This document shows positions 18,868 to 28,900 of a DNA stretch of 40,327 nt, in pieces. The position numbers and the translations under genes were made by a program. Source of the DNA: Sphingorhabdus sp. (GTDB taxonomy: Bacteria > Pseudomonadota > Alphaproteobacteria > Sphingomonadales > Sphingomonadaceae); contig NZ_JARXAI010000048.1 in the NCBI RefSeq assembly GCF_029865925.1, forward strand, positions 1 to 40,327, in the 5' to 3' direction. The notes below the pieces were generated by a model, which was given only the letters and a program-made list of their open reading frames with translations, did not search any database and had not been told where the DNA came from. How positions within the stretch are numbered: the stretch's first letter is position 1; each line of letters opens with the position of its first letter.

Positions 18868-19871
18868 CCGTTCGTACCGACTGGACCCGTCCGGAAATAG
18901 CCGCCTTATTTGACCTATCTTTCGACGAATTGGTTTACCAGGCCGCAACCGTTCACCGTGCAAACCATGCGGCGGGACAAATCCAGCTTTGCACATTGCT
19001 GTCTATCAAAACCGGTGGCTGCCCCGAAGATTGTGGCTATTGCAGCCAGTCCGTGAAGGCCGATAGCGGCGTCGAGGCGACCAAGTTGATGGACGTTCAA
19101 GCGGTGTTGCAAAAGGCCGCTGAGGCGGCAGATGCTGGCTCACGCCGTTTCTGCATGGGCGCTGCGTGGCGGAACCCGAAAGACCGCGATATGCCAGCGA
19201 TTGTGCAAATCGTTCAGGGTGTGCGCGCCATGGGCATGGAAACCTGCATGACTTTGGGGATGCTCACGCCAAGCCAAGCGGACATGCTCGCCGACGCAGG
19301 TTTGGATTATTACAACCATAACATCGATACCTCGCCAGAGCGCTATAACGAGATCATTACCACGCGGACGATGGAAGACAGGCTCGACACGTTGGCCGAG
19401 GTCCGCCGCGCCGGCATCAATGTGTGCAGCGGCGGAATTGTCGGCATGGGCGAAACCCGCGCCGACCGGGTGGGCTTCATCCACACGTTGGCCACGCTGC
19501 CGCACCATCCCGAAAGCGTGCCCGTCAACGCCTTGGTCCCCGTGAAGGGCACCGTGCTGGGCGATATGCTTGCCGATACGCCGTTGGCGAAGATCGACGA
19601 CATTGAATTTGTCCGCACGATTGCTGTGGCTCGCATTACGATGCCGATGAGCATGGTCCGATTAAGCGCCGGGCGCGAAAGCATGTCCGAAGCAACGCAA
19701 GCCTTGTGCTTCATGGCAGGCGCAAACAGCATCTTCACGGGTGACAAGCTGCTGACTGCAGCCAATGCCGGCGACGATAAGGACGCGGCGATGCTGGCGA
19801 AACTGGGGCTGGTGCCAATGGAGGCCGAGGAGCCTCTTAGGGCGTGCAAGGCGTTGGAGCCGGCAGAGTGA
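18864..19871 (+). CDS. bioB: Biotin synthase
   Basis: This 335-residue radical-SAM enzyme inserts sulfur into dethiobiotin. The [4Fe-4S] cysteines are C53, C57 and C60 in [13 protein letters not shown]. The family blocks [34 protein letters not shown] and the VRLSAGRE region follow in order. The GTG start overlaps the mutase stop (GTGA), and its own stop overlaps the next GTG. This places biotin synthesis inside the operon encoding the biotin-dependent propionyl-CoA carboxylase. The other bio genes (bioF, bioD, bioA) are not nearby. It is highly conserved, with no sign of decay. Confidence 0.97.
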   Translation: MTVRTDWTRPEIAALFDLSFDELVYQAATVHRANHAAGQIQLCTLLSIKTGGCPEDCGYCSQSVKADSGVEATKLMDVQAVLQKAAEAADAGSRRFCMGAAWRNPKDRDMPAIVQIVQGVRAMGMETCMTLGMLTPSQADMLADAGLDYYNHNIDTSPERYNEIITTRTMEDRLDTLAEVRRAGINVCSGGIVGMGETRADRVGFIHTLATLPHHPESVPVNALVPVKGTVLGDMLADTPLAKIDDIEFVRTIAVARITMPMSMVRLSAGRESMSEATQALCFMAGANSIFTGDKLLTAANAGDDKDAAMLAKLGLVPMEAEEPLRACKALEPAE

Positions 19872-20218
19872 GTATTGCTTCCGCATTGTTGCCGGAGATT
19901 TCGAGCGCCGATACGCAGCAACCTCCCAAAGCGTATGTGATGGCCGAAATTGAAGTTATCGATGCTGGCACATATGAAGGCTATAAGTCAGCGGCGGCGC
20001 CTATCGCAGCGCAGTATGGCGGTCGATACATCATCCGGGGTGGAGAGATGCATCTGGCTGAGGGCGATGCCCCAAGCGGCAGCTTGGTGGTGCTAGAGTT
20101 CGCAAATTTGACAGCGGCCCAAGCATTTTTGAATTCCGATGAATATCGCTCGGTTGCCGAAATACGGCATAAGGCAGCAAAATCTCGAATTATGATTGTC
20201 GAAGGGATCATTCCTTAA
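19868..20218 (+). CDS. DUF1330 family protein
   Basis: This 116-residue protein has the ferredoxin-like alpha/beta dimer fold of DUF1330: [10 protein letters not shown] (strand), [10 protein letters not shown] (helix), [16 protein letters not shown] and a C-terminal SRIMIVEG. No enzymatic function is established for the family. The GTG start overlaps the bioB stop (GTGA) and its stop overlaps the pccA ATG by one base (TAATG), so it is translated as a link between the two. An alternative internal ATG about 24 codons later (AYVMAEIEV) would give a core-only protein. Its locked position between bioB and pccA suggests a role tied to propionyl-CoA metabolism or biotin loading, but that is inference. 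Confidence 0.85.
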   Translation: MSIASALLPEISSADTQQPPKAYVMAEIEVIDAGTYEGYKSAAAPIAAQYGGRYIIRGGEMHLAEGDAPSGSLVVLEFANLTAAQAFLNSDEYRSVAEIRHKAAKSRIMIVEGIIP

Positions 20219-22239
20219 TGTTCAAAAAAATCCTAATCGCAAACCGTGGCGAAATAGCTTGCCGCATTATCAAGACTGCGCGCCGGATGGGTATCGCGAC
20301 GGTCGCGGTCTATTCCGATGCGGATGCGCGCGCGCCGTTCGTGCAAATGGCCGACGAGGCAGTTCATATTGGGCCGTCACCTGCTGCACAGTCTTATCTG
20401 ATTGCTGATAAGATCATCGCTGCGTGCAAACAGACCGGCGCTGAGGCTGTCCATCCGGGCTATGGCTTTCTGTCGGAACGCACCAGCTTTGCCGAGGCAC
20501 TTGCCAAGGAAAATATAGCCTTCATCGGACCACCTATAAACGCCATTGCCGCGATGGGTGATAAGATCGAGTCCAAGAAACTGGCCTTAAAAGCAGGCGT
20601 TAATGTCGTTCCCGGCTTTGTCGGCGAGATTGACGATACCGAACATGCGGTCCGGATTTCTGCTGAGATCGGCTATCCCGTCATGATGAAAGCTTCCGCC
20701 GGCGGCGGCGGCAAGGGGATGCGGCTTGCATATAATGAGCAAGATGTACGCGAAGGCTTTGAGGCCACTAAACGGGAAGGGCTGAATTCATTCGGTGACG
20801 ACCGTGTTTTTATCGAGAAGTTCATCCTCAACCCGCGTCATATTGAAATCCAGATTTTGGGCGATCAACACGGCAACATCTTGTATTTAAACGAGCGCGA
20901 ATGTACCATTCAGCGCCGGCATCAAAAGGTTGTGGAGGAGGCGCCTTCGCCTTTCGTCACGCCCAAGATGCGTAAAGCGATGGGTGAGCAATGCGTGGCG
21001 CTGTCACGCGCTGTGGGCTATTATTCCGCCGGCACGGTTGAGTTGATCGTCTCAGGTGCAGACCCAAGCGGTGAAAGCTTCTACTTTCTCGAAATGAACA
21101 CGCGTTTGCAGGTTGAGCATCCTGTGACAGAATGCATCACTGGCATCGATCTTGTGGAACAAATGATCCGCGTCGCTGCCGGTGAAAAGCTTGCGATGAC
21201 GCAGGAAGACATCAAAATCGACGGATGGGCCATCGAAAATCGTGTTTATGCGGAAGACCCCTATCGCGGGTTTTTACCAAGCACGGGAAGGCTGACGCGG
21301 TACAGGCCACCCGTTGAAGGTTGGACCGACGATGGAACCGAGAATGGCCGCCGCGGCGTTGATGGCATCCGTGTAGACGACGGTGTCTATGACGGCGGCG
21401 AAGTTAGCATGTTCTACGACCCAATGATTGCCAAGCTCATCACCTGGGGACAAACCCGTGACGAAGCCGCCGACCTGCAAATCGCAGCGCTTGATCGTTT
21501 CGAGATTGAGGGGCTGGGCCACAATATTGATTTCGTTAGCGCCATTATGCAGCATCCGCGCTTCCGATCGGGGGAACTCACCACCGGTTTCATTGCGGAA
21601 GAATATCCCGATGGCTTCCAAGGTGCGGCATCCTCCATTGAACTGGTTAAGTCATTGGCCGCTATTGCTGGGTTTGTGGCCACGGCAGAAGCAGATCGCG
21701 CGCGTCATGTTGATGGGCAATTGGGCGACACTTTGCCGCCGCCATCACGTTGGGAAGTTAAGATTGCCGATGCCGTGCATGATATGGAAATGATCGATGG
21801 CGAAATGCACGTTGACGGCGCGTTGTTTGAACTTTCGATGGAATATGACCCCGGCGACCGCATCATTGAGGCGGAAGTTGACAGCGATGAACTTGCTGTC
21901 AAAATTACTAAAACCCGCAATGGTTTTAATTTGAGCACCCGCGGCGCAAAGCATGTCGCCCTAGTGCTGCCGGGTCATATTGCGCATCTGGCTGCCCACA
22001 TGATCGAAAAGATCCCTCCGGATTTGTCCAAGTTTCTCATTTGCCCAATGCCCGGCTTGCTCACGACGTTGCATGTCGGCGAAGGGGACGTTGTCGAAGC
22101 CGGCCAACCGCTCGCCGTGGTGGAAGCAATGAAGATGGAAAACATCTTGCGTGCTGAGAAAACTGGAACGGTGAAGCTGGTGAATGCTAAGGCCGGAGAT
22201 AGCCTGGCGGTATACGCAGTAATTCTGGAAATGGAGTAA
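20218..22239 (+). CDS. pccA: Propionyl-CoA carboxylase, alpha (biotin carboxylase / biotin carrier) subunit
   Basis: This 673-residue protein carries out the ATP-dependent carboxylation of its own biotin. The domains run from a biotin carboxylase fold (KILIANRGEIACRI at the start, KASAGGGGKGM near 159, EMNTRLQVEHPVTE near 300) to a carboxyltransferase-binding BT region (GIRVDDGVYDGGEVSMFYDP near 385). It ends with a biotinyl domain whose attachment lysine is K639 in VEAMKME. It starts on the last base of the DUF1330 stop codon. Its partner PccB is 4 kb upstream in the same cluster. Length and order are normal for the PCC rather than the AccC type, which lacks the carrier domain. Confidence 0.97.
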   Translation: MFKKILIANRGEIACRIIKTARRMGIATVAVYSDADARAPFVQMADEAVHIGPSPAAQSYLIADKIIAACKQTGAEAVHPGYGFLSERTSFAEALAKENIAFIGPPINAIAAMGDKIESKKLALKAGVNVVPGFVGEIDDTEHAVRISAEIGYPVMMKASAGGGGKGMRLAYNEQDVREGFEATKREGLNSFGDDRVFIEKFILNPRHIEIQILGDQHGNILYLNERECTIQRRHQKVVEEAPSPFVTPKMRKAMGEQCVALSRAVGYYSAGTVELIVSGADPSGESFYFLEMNTRLQVEHPVTECITGIDLVEQMIRVAAGEKLAMTQEDIKIDGWAIENRVYAEDPYRGFLPSTGRLTRYRPPVEGWTDDGTENGRRGVDGIRVDDGVYDGGEVSMFYDPMIAKLITWGQTRDEAADLQIAALDRFEIEGLGHNIDFVSAIMQHPRFRSGELTTGFIAEEYPDGFQGAASSIELVKSLAAIAGFVATAEADRARHVDGQLGDTLPPPSRWEVKIADAVHDMEMIDGEMHVDGALFELSMEYDPGDRIIEAEVDSDELAVKITKTRNGFNLSTRGAKHVALVLPGHIAHLAAHMIEKIPPDLSKFLICPMPGLLTTLHVGEGDVVEAGQPLAVVEAMKMENILRAEKTGTVKLVNAKAGDSLAVYAVILEME

Positions 22240-22250
22240 GGCGGAACTTC

Positions 22251-23018
22251 CTAATCCAAAATGGCAACCGCCCTTATCCATCCGGCACTTGCGCGCGCAA
22301 TTTTTACGGGGAAGCAAGAGAGCGTAAATCCAAATGATGGCAAGGCCTCCAAATTGGTCAGTTTCTCAATCTGGTAATAAGGCTGGATACGACCGGCCTT
22401 ATGTCCTTCCCAGATGATCGAAGGATCGCGCTTTTCGGCCCAGCGCTTTGCGGTGTAACTAAAGGGTGCATCCCAACTCCATGCGTCTGTGCCTACAACC
22501 AGAACCCCACGTTCCGTAAGATATAATGTTGCTTCCGCGCCCATGCCGACGCCTTGGTCCGTGAAATTTTCGGTACCATAAACTGCGCCGGACTGCACCA
22601 ATACGATATCACGCGGTTGCAGCGCATATCCAATACGTTCTAACTCTGCCTCAACTTCCGCCGCGCTTATAACATGGCCAGCGGGCATTTTAGAAAAATC
22701 GAGCTTCACAGCAGGCGCGAAAAATAGATCTAGCGGTGCTTCGTCAATCGACGGGGCAGGGGTCGACCCGTTGTCAGTGGTTGAATGAAAATGCCACGGC
22801 GCATCCATATGCGTCCCATTGTGCGTGGACAAGGTCAGGCTCTCCACCGCCCAGCCTTCGCCGTCAGGAAGGTCCTCTTTGGTCAGCCCCGGGAAGAACA
22901 TTGCGATTTGCTCCCAAGTGTTTTCATGAGTCATGTAAGTGATTTGCGGCCGCATCACGGGCGGATCGGACACCACGTCGTTGGTAATAGGGATTGAGAG
23001 GTCTATAAATTGCGGCAT
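22251..23018 (-). CDS. Cyclase-family metal-dependent hydrolase (kynurenine formamidase-like)
   Basis: This 255-residue protein belongs to the cyclase/KynB superfamily. The metal-binding signature is H66-N-G-T-H70-M-D72-A-P-W-H76. A conserved VVGTDAWSWDAPF segment lies near 175. Members include arylformamidase, isatin hydrolase and uncharacterised amidases; the sequence here is longer than typical KynB (~210) and the substrate is not clear. The ATG has a strong GGAGGAG upstream. It converges on pccA (11 bases apart) and is divergent from the transporter across 113 bases, so the two could share regulation and a substrate, which is an inference. Confidence 0.85.
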   Translation of the reverse strand: MPQFIDLSIPITNDVVSDPPVMRPQITYMTHENTWEQIAMFFPGLTKEDLPDGEGWAVESLTLSTHNGTHMDAPWHFHSTTDNGSTPAPSIDEAPLDLFFAPAVKLDFSKMPAGHVISAAEVEAELERIGYALQPRDIVLVQSGAVYGTENFTDQGVGMGAEATLYLTERGVLVVGTDAWSWDAPFSYTAKRWAEKRDPSIIWEGHKAGRIQPYYQIEKLTNLEALPSFGFTLSCFPVKIARASAGWIRAVAILD

Positions 23019-23075
23019 GAAGTGTCTCCTCCCGACATAGGCTAATGCCGCTTGTGGATAAGCGCAACAAGCCGC

Positions 23076-23103
23076 TTGAACGCTTTAACATTGGCGTTAA
23101 GAC
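23076..23103 (+). promoter_or_regulatory. Predicted promoter of the MHS transporter
   Basis: TTGAACG (23076-23082), 13 bases, then GTTAAGAC (23096-23103) matches the alphaproteobacterial TTGACGS/GCTANAWC pattern at 5 of 7 and 6 of 8 positions. Transcription would start near 23109, giving a short leader that includes AGGGGA before the ATG. Confidence 0.35.
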
Positions 23104-23131
23104 ACACATAGAGGGCTTATAGGGGAAAATC

Positions 23132-24718
23132 ATGGCCAGTGCCGCCGATACCGAAGTGACACTTGATCCGCAGCGCGATCGCCTCGTTATCACAGCATCA
23201 TCGCTTGGTACTGTGTTCGAATGGTATGATTTTTTCGTATACGGCATATTGGCAGCGTTGATCGGAAAGCTGTTTTTTCCCGCCGACAACCCTACCGCTG
23301 CGACATTGGCATCGCTTGCAATTTTTGGTGCAGGTTTCGGCGTGCGGCCGTTCGGCGCGATACTGTTTGGATATTTCGGCGACAAGATTGGCCGGAAATA
23401 TACATTTCTCGTCACGATCACCCTGATGGGCGTTGCCACTGCAGCAATCGGTTTGCTTCCAACTTTTGAAACTGCGGGTGTATGGGCGGCAGGGTTGCTC
23501 TTGCTCATGCGCTGTCTTCAGGGACTGGCGCTTGGCGGGGAATATGGCGGAGCGGCAATCTATGTCGCCGAACATGCGCCTGATGGCAAACGCGGGCAAT
23601 ATACCAGTTGGATTCAGGCATCGGTAGCGGGCGGGTTTCTGCTCGCGGTCATTGTCGTGCTGGTCACGCGCCAATCTATGAGCACCGAGGCGTTTGAAGC
23701 CTGGGGTTGGCGTGTGCCGTTCCTGACATCGATAGGGCTGCTGGCGGTGTCGCTCTACATGCGGCTTAAATTGTCGGAGAGCCCGGTTTTCAAGGCCATG
23801 AAAGCCGCTGGAACCACTTCCAAAAACCCGTTTATGGAAAGTTTCCAATATCCAGGCAATGTTGGCCGCCTCTTCGTCGCCTTGTTTGGTGTCGCTGCTG
23901 GTTTGACCGTCATTTATTACACCTCACAATTCGGGACCTTATACTTTCTTACTGGGACTGCGCGGGTTCCGGAAACGGATGCGCTGCTGTATATGGCTGT
24001 CGGCGCTGCCTTGGCCGCGCCAACCTATGTGGCTTGTGGCTGGCTGTCAGACAAATGGGGCCGCAAGCGACTTCTGCTGCTCGGTTATGGCCTATCGATT
24101 GTGGGTGTATTTCCGATTTTCTGGATGATGGCGGATGCAGCCAACCCGGCGCTAGCGCGGGCGACAGCGAGCAACCCTGTTACATTGTCGATGCCCGAAT
24201 GTGATTTTAACGTACTCAATCGTGTGCATGAAAGTGAATGCGCGCAGGCGCTAAACTTCCTGACGAAGCGCGGCATAGCCTATAGTAAGCAAGCCAGTGA
24301 TACCGTGTCGTTAAACGTCGGGGATGCAAATCTGAACGGCTTTGATGAAAAAGCCTATATTGCCGTGCTGGAAAAGGCCGGCTATCCCGATAAGTCAGAC
24401 CCAGCGCAGCGCGAGCCATGGAAAATTATACTGGCGGTGTTCCTGATGGTAGCGCTGTCGGGGATGACCTACGGGCAAGTCGCCGCGATCCTTGTGGAAA
24501 TGTTTCCGGCGAAAATCCGATACACCTCCATGTCGATACCCTATCATATTGGCGCCGGCTATTTTGGCGGGTTTTTGCCTTATATTTCGCAGTACATCGT
24601 GGCGCAGACGGGGCAACCATTCTCCGGGCTTTGGTATACGGTAGGGGTTACCGCCTTGGCGTTTATTGTGGCATTGATCTGGCTGCCGGAAACTTCGGGA
24701 AAGACCAAGCTGGATTGA
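23132..24718 (+). CDS. MFS transporter of the metabolite:H+ symporter (MHS) family, with periplasmic insertion
   Basis: This 528-residue inner-membrane protein has twelve predicted membrane spans. The MFS loop motifs are GYFGDKIGRK at 80-89 and GWLSDKWGRK at 303-312. The FEWYDFFVYG opening (29-38) is typical of MHS sugar/acid symporters such as ShiA and ProP. After span 9 (about 314-333) there is a roughly 95-residue hydrophilic stretch (about 334-429) before span 10, which should be periplasmic. It contains two cysteines (C357, C370) that could form a disulfide. Standard MHS proteins of about 430-450 residues lack this piece. The substrate is unknown; an organic acid or amino acid derivative is likely. 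Start: AGGGGA upstream of ATG. alr follows 31 bases later on the same strand, so D/L-alanine-related transport is one idea, not shown. Confidence 0.9.
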   Translation: MASAADTEVTLDPQRDRLVITASSLGTVFEWYDFFVYGILAALIGKLFFPADNPTAATLASLAIFGAGFGVRPFGAILFGYFGDKIGRKYTFLVTITLMGVATAAIGLLPTFETAGVWAAGLLLLMRCLQGLALGGEYGGAAIYVAEHAPDGKRGQYTSWIQASVAGGFLLAVIVVLVTRQSMSTEAFEAWGWRVPFLTSIGLLAVSLYMRLKLSESPVFKAMKAAGTTSKNPFMESFQYPGNVGRLFVALFGVAAGLTVIYYTSQFGTLYFLTGTARVPETDALLYMAVGAALAAPTYVACGWLSDKWGRKRLLLLGYGLSIVGVFPIFWMMADAANPALARATASNPVTLSMPECDFNVLNRVHESECAQALNFLTKRGIAYSKQASDTVSLNVGDANLNGFDEKAYIAVLEKAGYPDKSDPAQREPWKIILAVFLMVALSGMTYGQVAAILVEMFPAKIRYTSMSIPYHIGAGYFGGFLPYISQYIVAQTGQPFSGLWYTVGVTALAFIVALIWLPETSGKTKLD

Positions 24719-24749
24719 CAGGCAAAGGGGGAGGGGCGAGAGGCGGTTA

Positions 24750-25793
24750 ATGACGGACTTTGAGCCTCCCTTGCGCCTTACTCTTGACGGATCTGCGTTG
24801 GTTTCTAACTGGCGGGCGCTCGATCAACGCAGCGGCGCGGCCCGCGCCGGAGCCGCTATTAAGGCGGACGCTTATGGCCTTGGTGCGCATGAAGTCGTCG
24901 TGCGGTTGCGCGATGCAGGATGCCGCGACTTTTTTGTTGCCCATTGGGGCGAAGCAGAAGCGATGACAGATCTCATTCCACCCGAATGGATAGCAGTCCT
25001 GAACGGTATATCATCGGCGGATGTTCCCGGCGCGCGCGCTTTGGGCGCTATCCCGGTTTTGAACACAGTTGAACAAGTGGCGTTGTGGCGCACATCGGGC
25101 GGGGGGCGTTGCCACATCATGTTCGACAGCGGCATTAACCGCTTAGGACTGGGGCCAGAGCAGCTCACGGCCGCAGCAGTTCAGGGTGTTGAGGTTGATT
25201 TGCTGCTGTCGCATTTAGCCTCAGCTAATGCTGACGTGGCGCAAAACAGCGCACAGTTATCGAGCTTTCAGTCTGTTGTCGCCACCGTCGACGCCAAACG
25301 GCGTAGCTTGGCTAACAGTGCTGGCATCATGCTTGGTCCGGATTATCATTTTGACCTAACCCGCCCGGGGCTTAGCCTGTACGGCGGAATTGCGCGAGCG
25401 GAAATGGCGGCCTTCATCAAACCGGTGGTCGCGCTTTCGGCAAGGCTGCTTCAGGTGCGTGATGTTCCAGCGGGAACACCGATTGGCTATAATGCGACAC
25501 ATATCTGCAACTCGGACACCCGCGTGGGCACTATTTCGATTGGATATGCCGATGGCTATTTGCGTGCTTTTTCCGGTAAGGGAACTGCGCGTGTAGGCGA
25601 ATACATCGTCCCTGTTATTGGCCGCGTGTCTATGGACTTAGTCACGTTGGACCTAACTGCCACTCCCGACATAGGCGAAGGCGATTGGGTGGAGATAAAT
25701 TATGATCTCATATCCACATCCCCGCTAACTGGCCTGTCCCAATATGAACTGCTCACCAATCTCGGTTCAAGGTTCGCGCGTGCCTGGCGATAA
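24750..25793 (+). CDS. alr: Alanine racemase
   Basis: This 347-residue PLP enzyme interconverts L- and D-alanine for peptidoglycan, or for D-alanine catabolism. The PLP lysine is K38 in IKADAYGLG and the catalytic tyrosine is Y266 in IGYADGY. The RPGLSLYGG block is present near 206-214. The PLP barrel is followed by the beta domain with GRVSMDLVTLDL. The protein is slightly short but complete. It lies 31 bases after the transporter and is probably co-transcribed. It converges on the TonB-dependent receptor gene with a shared hairpin in the 111-base gap. Confidence 0.96.
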   Translation: MTDFEPPLRLTLDGSALVSNWRALDQRSGAARAGAAIKADAYGLGAHEVVVRLRDAGCRDFFVAHWGEAEAMTDLIPPEWIAVLNGISSADVPGARALGAIPVLNTVEQVALWRTSGGGRCHIMFDSGINRLGLGPEQLTAAAVQGVEVDLLLSHLASANADVAQNSAQLSSFQSVVATVDAKRRSLANSAGIMLGPDYHFDLTRPGLSLYGGIARAEMAAFIKPVVALSARLLQVRDVPAGTPIGYNATHICNSDTRVGTISIGYADGYLRAFSGKGTARVGEYIVPVIGRVSMDLVTLDLTATPDIGEGDWVEINYDLISTSPLTGLSQYELLTNLGSRFARAWR

Positions 25794-25849
25794 ATAATCG
25801 GTTAGTTTGCAATCAACGGCCAACGATTGCTCAGCGCCCATAAAGTCAT

Positions 25850-25877
25850 AAAAAAAGGGCGCCACAATGGGCGCCCT
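25850..25877 (-). terminator. Rho-independent terminator of the TonB-dependent receptor gene
   Basis: AGGGCGCC (25856-25863) and GGCGCCCT (25870-25877) form a perfect eight-base-pair GC-rich stem with a six-base loop. On the minus strand it is followed by seven T residues (25856-25850), a textbook intrinsic terminator 28 bases after the receptor stop. The plus-strand side lacks a clean T-tract, so its effect on alr transcription is less certain. Confidence 0.85.
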
Positions 25878-25904
25878 CTCAATTATTTCTAACATTTTCC
25901 AACT

Positions 25905-28900
25905 TTAGAACGTAGCGCGCGCACTAAGCTGGAAACGCCGGCCGATGAGGTCGTTGAAGCTAGATGGATGAAGCTCACCAAAGTAATTCTGACCTTGTCG
26001 ATTGAACAAGTTGGTCACCGAAAATGTCAGCCGTAAATTGTCTGTGGCTTCATAGAATATGCCGCCGCTAACAACGTAGTACGCTTTCAACTTGTCAAGT
26101 GCACGGGCGTCAGCGCCTGACCCTGCAACGCCAGGAGCACGGTTCAGCCGACTAAAAAGCTGATCACCTGTGTAGCTTACCGTGGTTGTCATACCAAATT
26201 CATTTTGAGCATAGCGGAACCGCAGCTGACCCGAAAACTCGGGGTCACCGATGACCCCATCACTGCGGCTCGGCGCAACACCGGTAATGTCGACCAAGCG
26301 GCGACGGACATAAAGCATATCACCGCCAACCGTGAAGTCACCGCTGAACAGCGGGAAGTTGTAACCAATTGTTCCCTGAATGCCGCTAAACTTGATATTG
26401 TTGCCGTTTACAAAACCGCTCCGTACGGCTGGATTTTGCGGATCACCCACCACTCGGCCATTGGGGCCGTAGTTGATTTGCTCGCAGAAACCGTTCCCAT
26501 TTGATGGGTCTGAAGTATTGAAATTAGGGTTATCGAAGCAGCCTGAAGCAATCTGCGCAACAGACAGACTGGAAATTGGTTGGTTCAAAGATATACTTAT
26601 ATAATCGGCCGTGATCGACAGCCGCGGTATGAAAGTTGGACGAACAATTACACCAAAACTGTAACTATCGGCTGCTTCGTTTTCCAGATTTGGATTTCCA
26701 CCCGATTGAGCGGGTACACTCGCCGTCGACGCGGGGTCAGGCAAGTTAAAGTCAGTACCTGGGAACGCCGCAATAAAAGCCGCGCAGTTTGCTGCACGGA
26801 TCGTCGGGGCGGGGCCGGCATTACGAGCGGATGTCTGACAAAGATCTGGTACGAACGCGAACGTATTCACCTTAGGCAAAAACAGTTCTGTAATTGCGGG
26901 GGACCGGAACGAGCGCGTGAAGTTACCTCGGAACTCTACGTCAGGGATCGGAGCCAAAGTACCGCCGACCATGTACGAGAAGAAGCCGCCGTTCACTGTG
27001 TTGTCGGAATAACGGCCACGACCAGTTACGGAAGCATTGTAAATGAAAGGAACGTTGTTTTCATCATTTACAAGTGGGATCACGAGTTCGCCAAACGCTT
27101 CATCGAGATTATATTTTCCTGCCAGTGGCGTAATAGCAACGGAACGTCCGCGACCTGCCTGTTGAAAATCGCTAGGCGTAAAGCTGGCCTTCTCTTCACG
27201 GTGCTCATACCCAAAGTTAAAACCAACTGGGCCTGCCCAAAGGTCAAATAGCGAACCACCGATGTTGGCGTTAAACACTGTCTGCTCTTGCTCACTAATT
27301 GTGACAAAATCTTCGATCACGTAATCCCGCGCAGCTGCGGATGCGCGACCGTCACCAAACACATCAAGCGGTACGCAATTTGCATCTGCGATTGGCGTTC
27401 CACCAGGAGCAGCAAAGCCAGTCAAAGCGGAACCGACGAGACGCGTGGGATTGACAGTACACACAATCTGACCGGATGCGTTGCGCGTTACGTTTACAGC
27501 ATTGATAAAGTTTTGAGCGTTGAGATCCTGCCCGTAGTCGCTACTGCGAGTGTTTCCGTGGCTGCCATAGGTTTCGAAGTTTAGAGTGCGGCCGAATATT
27601 TCTAAATCAGCCTTTAAACCACCAACCATGTTATAAAGTCGTGTTTTGTTAAACCCTGTGAGATCAGCATAGTCGTCTGATGCGCGAGACAAACTGAAAG
27701 ACGTTACACCCCGGGAAACCAACGCTTCCCGCGCCTGAGGCGTAAGCAAGGGGTTGTCCACCGAGAATGAGAGAGCGCCACTCAGCCCGCCAAACAACGA
27801 ACTGTTAAAGGTTGGCTGTTGTGTGAGCTCATCAGCGCGTGATTCAAAATAGCTGCCTTCGAAAAACAGCTCTATATTAGGTGTTACATCGAACGTAACG
27901 AAGGCATTTGCGCTCGTGCGGTTCAAATCAGATGTGATTTGGGTAAAGTCAGAGAAAACAAAACCATCACCGCCAGACCCAGATGTTCCCGGGAAGACTA
28001 CGCCCTGATTGAAAGGAACGAGATTGCCAAGCGGATCAAACTGAAGTCCTGTCGTGGTCCGGGTACCAAAAGGAACGGCTGGATTAAGGGGGTTCGTCCC
28101 AGCACCGGTAAGGTTTGTGGCGGTTATCAGACCACCCCGCGTCAGAAAGGGAATGTTTACGTTCCGGATCAATACCGATCCAGGCCAGCCATCGGTCGTG
28201 GAGTCGTTAAAGCCAATGCCGGGATCTAAGCGGCCATCATTTGTCTGGTTTACTCCAGGGAGGCGCAGCGTGCTATTTTGAACTGACGACGGGTTGGTAG
28301 CGCCGCCAATACGACGCTTTAGAAAATCACGGCTGTTATATTCAAGGCCGGTAAGCTCGTCGCGTGAAAGGGCCATGGTAACATTCAAACGCCCGTCAAG
28401 GAAATCCTTACCCACAATTCCCGAGAAATTATAATTCTCATTATCACTCTTTTCAGAAATACCTGTTGTAAACGAGAATTCAGCACCGTCGAAACGTGTA
28501 CGCTGGAAAATGTTAATAACACCAGAAATAGCGTCAGAACCGTAAATCGGCGCGCCACCAACGCTTAACTGGTCAATTTTATCGGTAAGAATGCTGGGCT
28601 GGGTGTTCAAATCGACCTGCGTCCCTGAGCCGGCATTTGCAAAAATAGTTGCAACGTTCGAACTTACAAACCGGCGACCATTTATCAAAGTAAGCGTTCG
28701 GTTTGATCCCAAACCATAGCTATTCGCGAAGTTAACACCTTGACCAAATCCTTGGCCGCCTTGTGGCGTTACACTGCCACGAATGCCAGGAAGCTCGTTG
28801 AGCGCATCTGCGATATTGGTAAAGTTACGTTCGCGCAATTGGCGATTATCAAGCGTCGTTGTTGGCTCGATCGATTCGAGATTAGGTAAACGAATACGCG

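Noticed and set aside
26580-27251. 223-codon open frame on the plus strand
   Set aside because: It is antisense to the beta-barrel of the TonB-dependent receptor, is Arg/Cys-rich with no recognisable domain, and has no ribosome-binding site.
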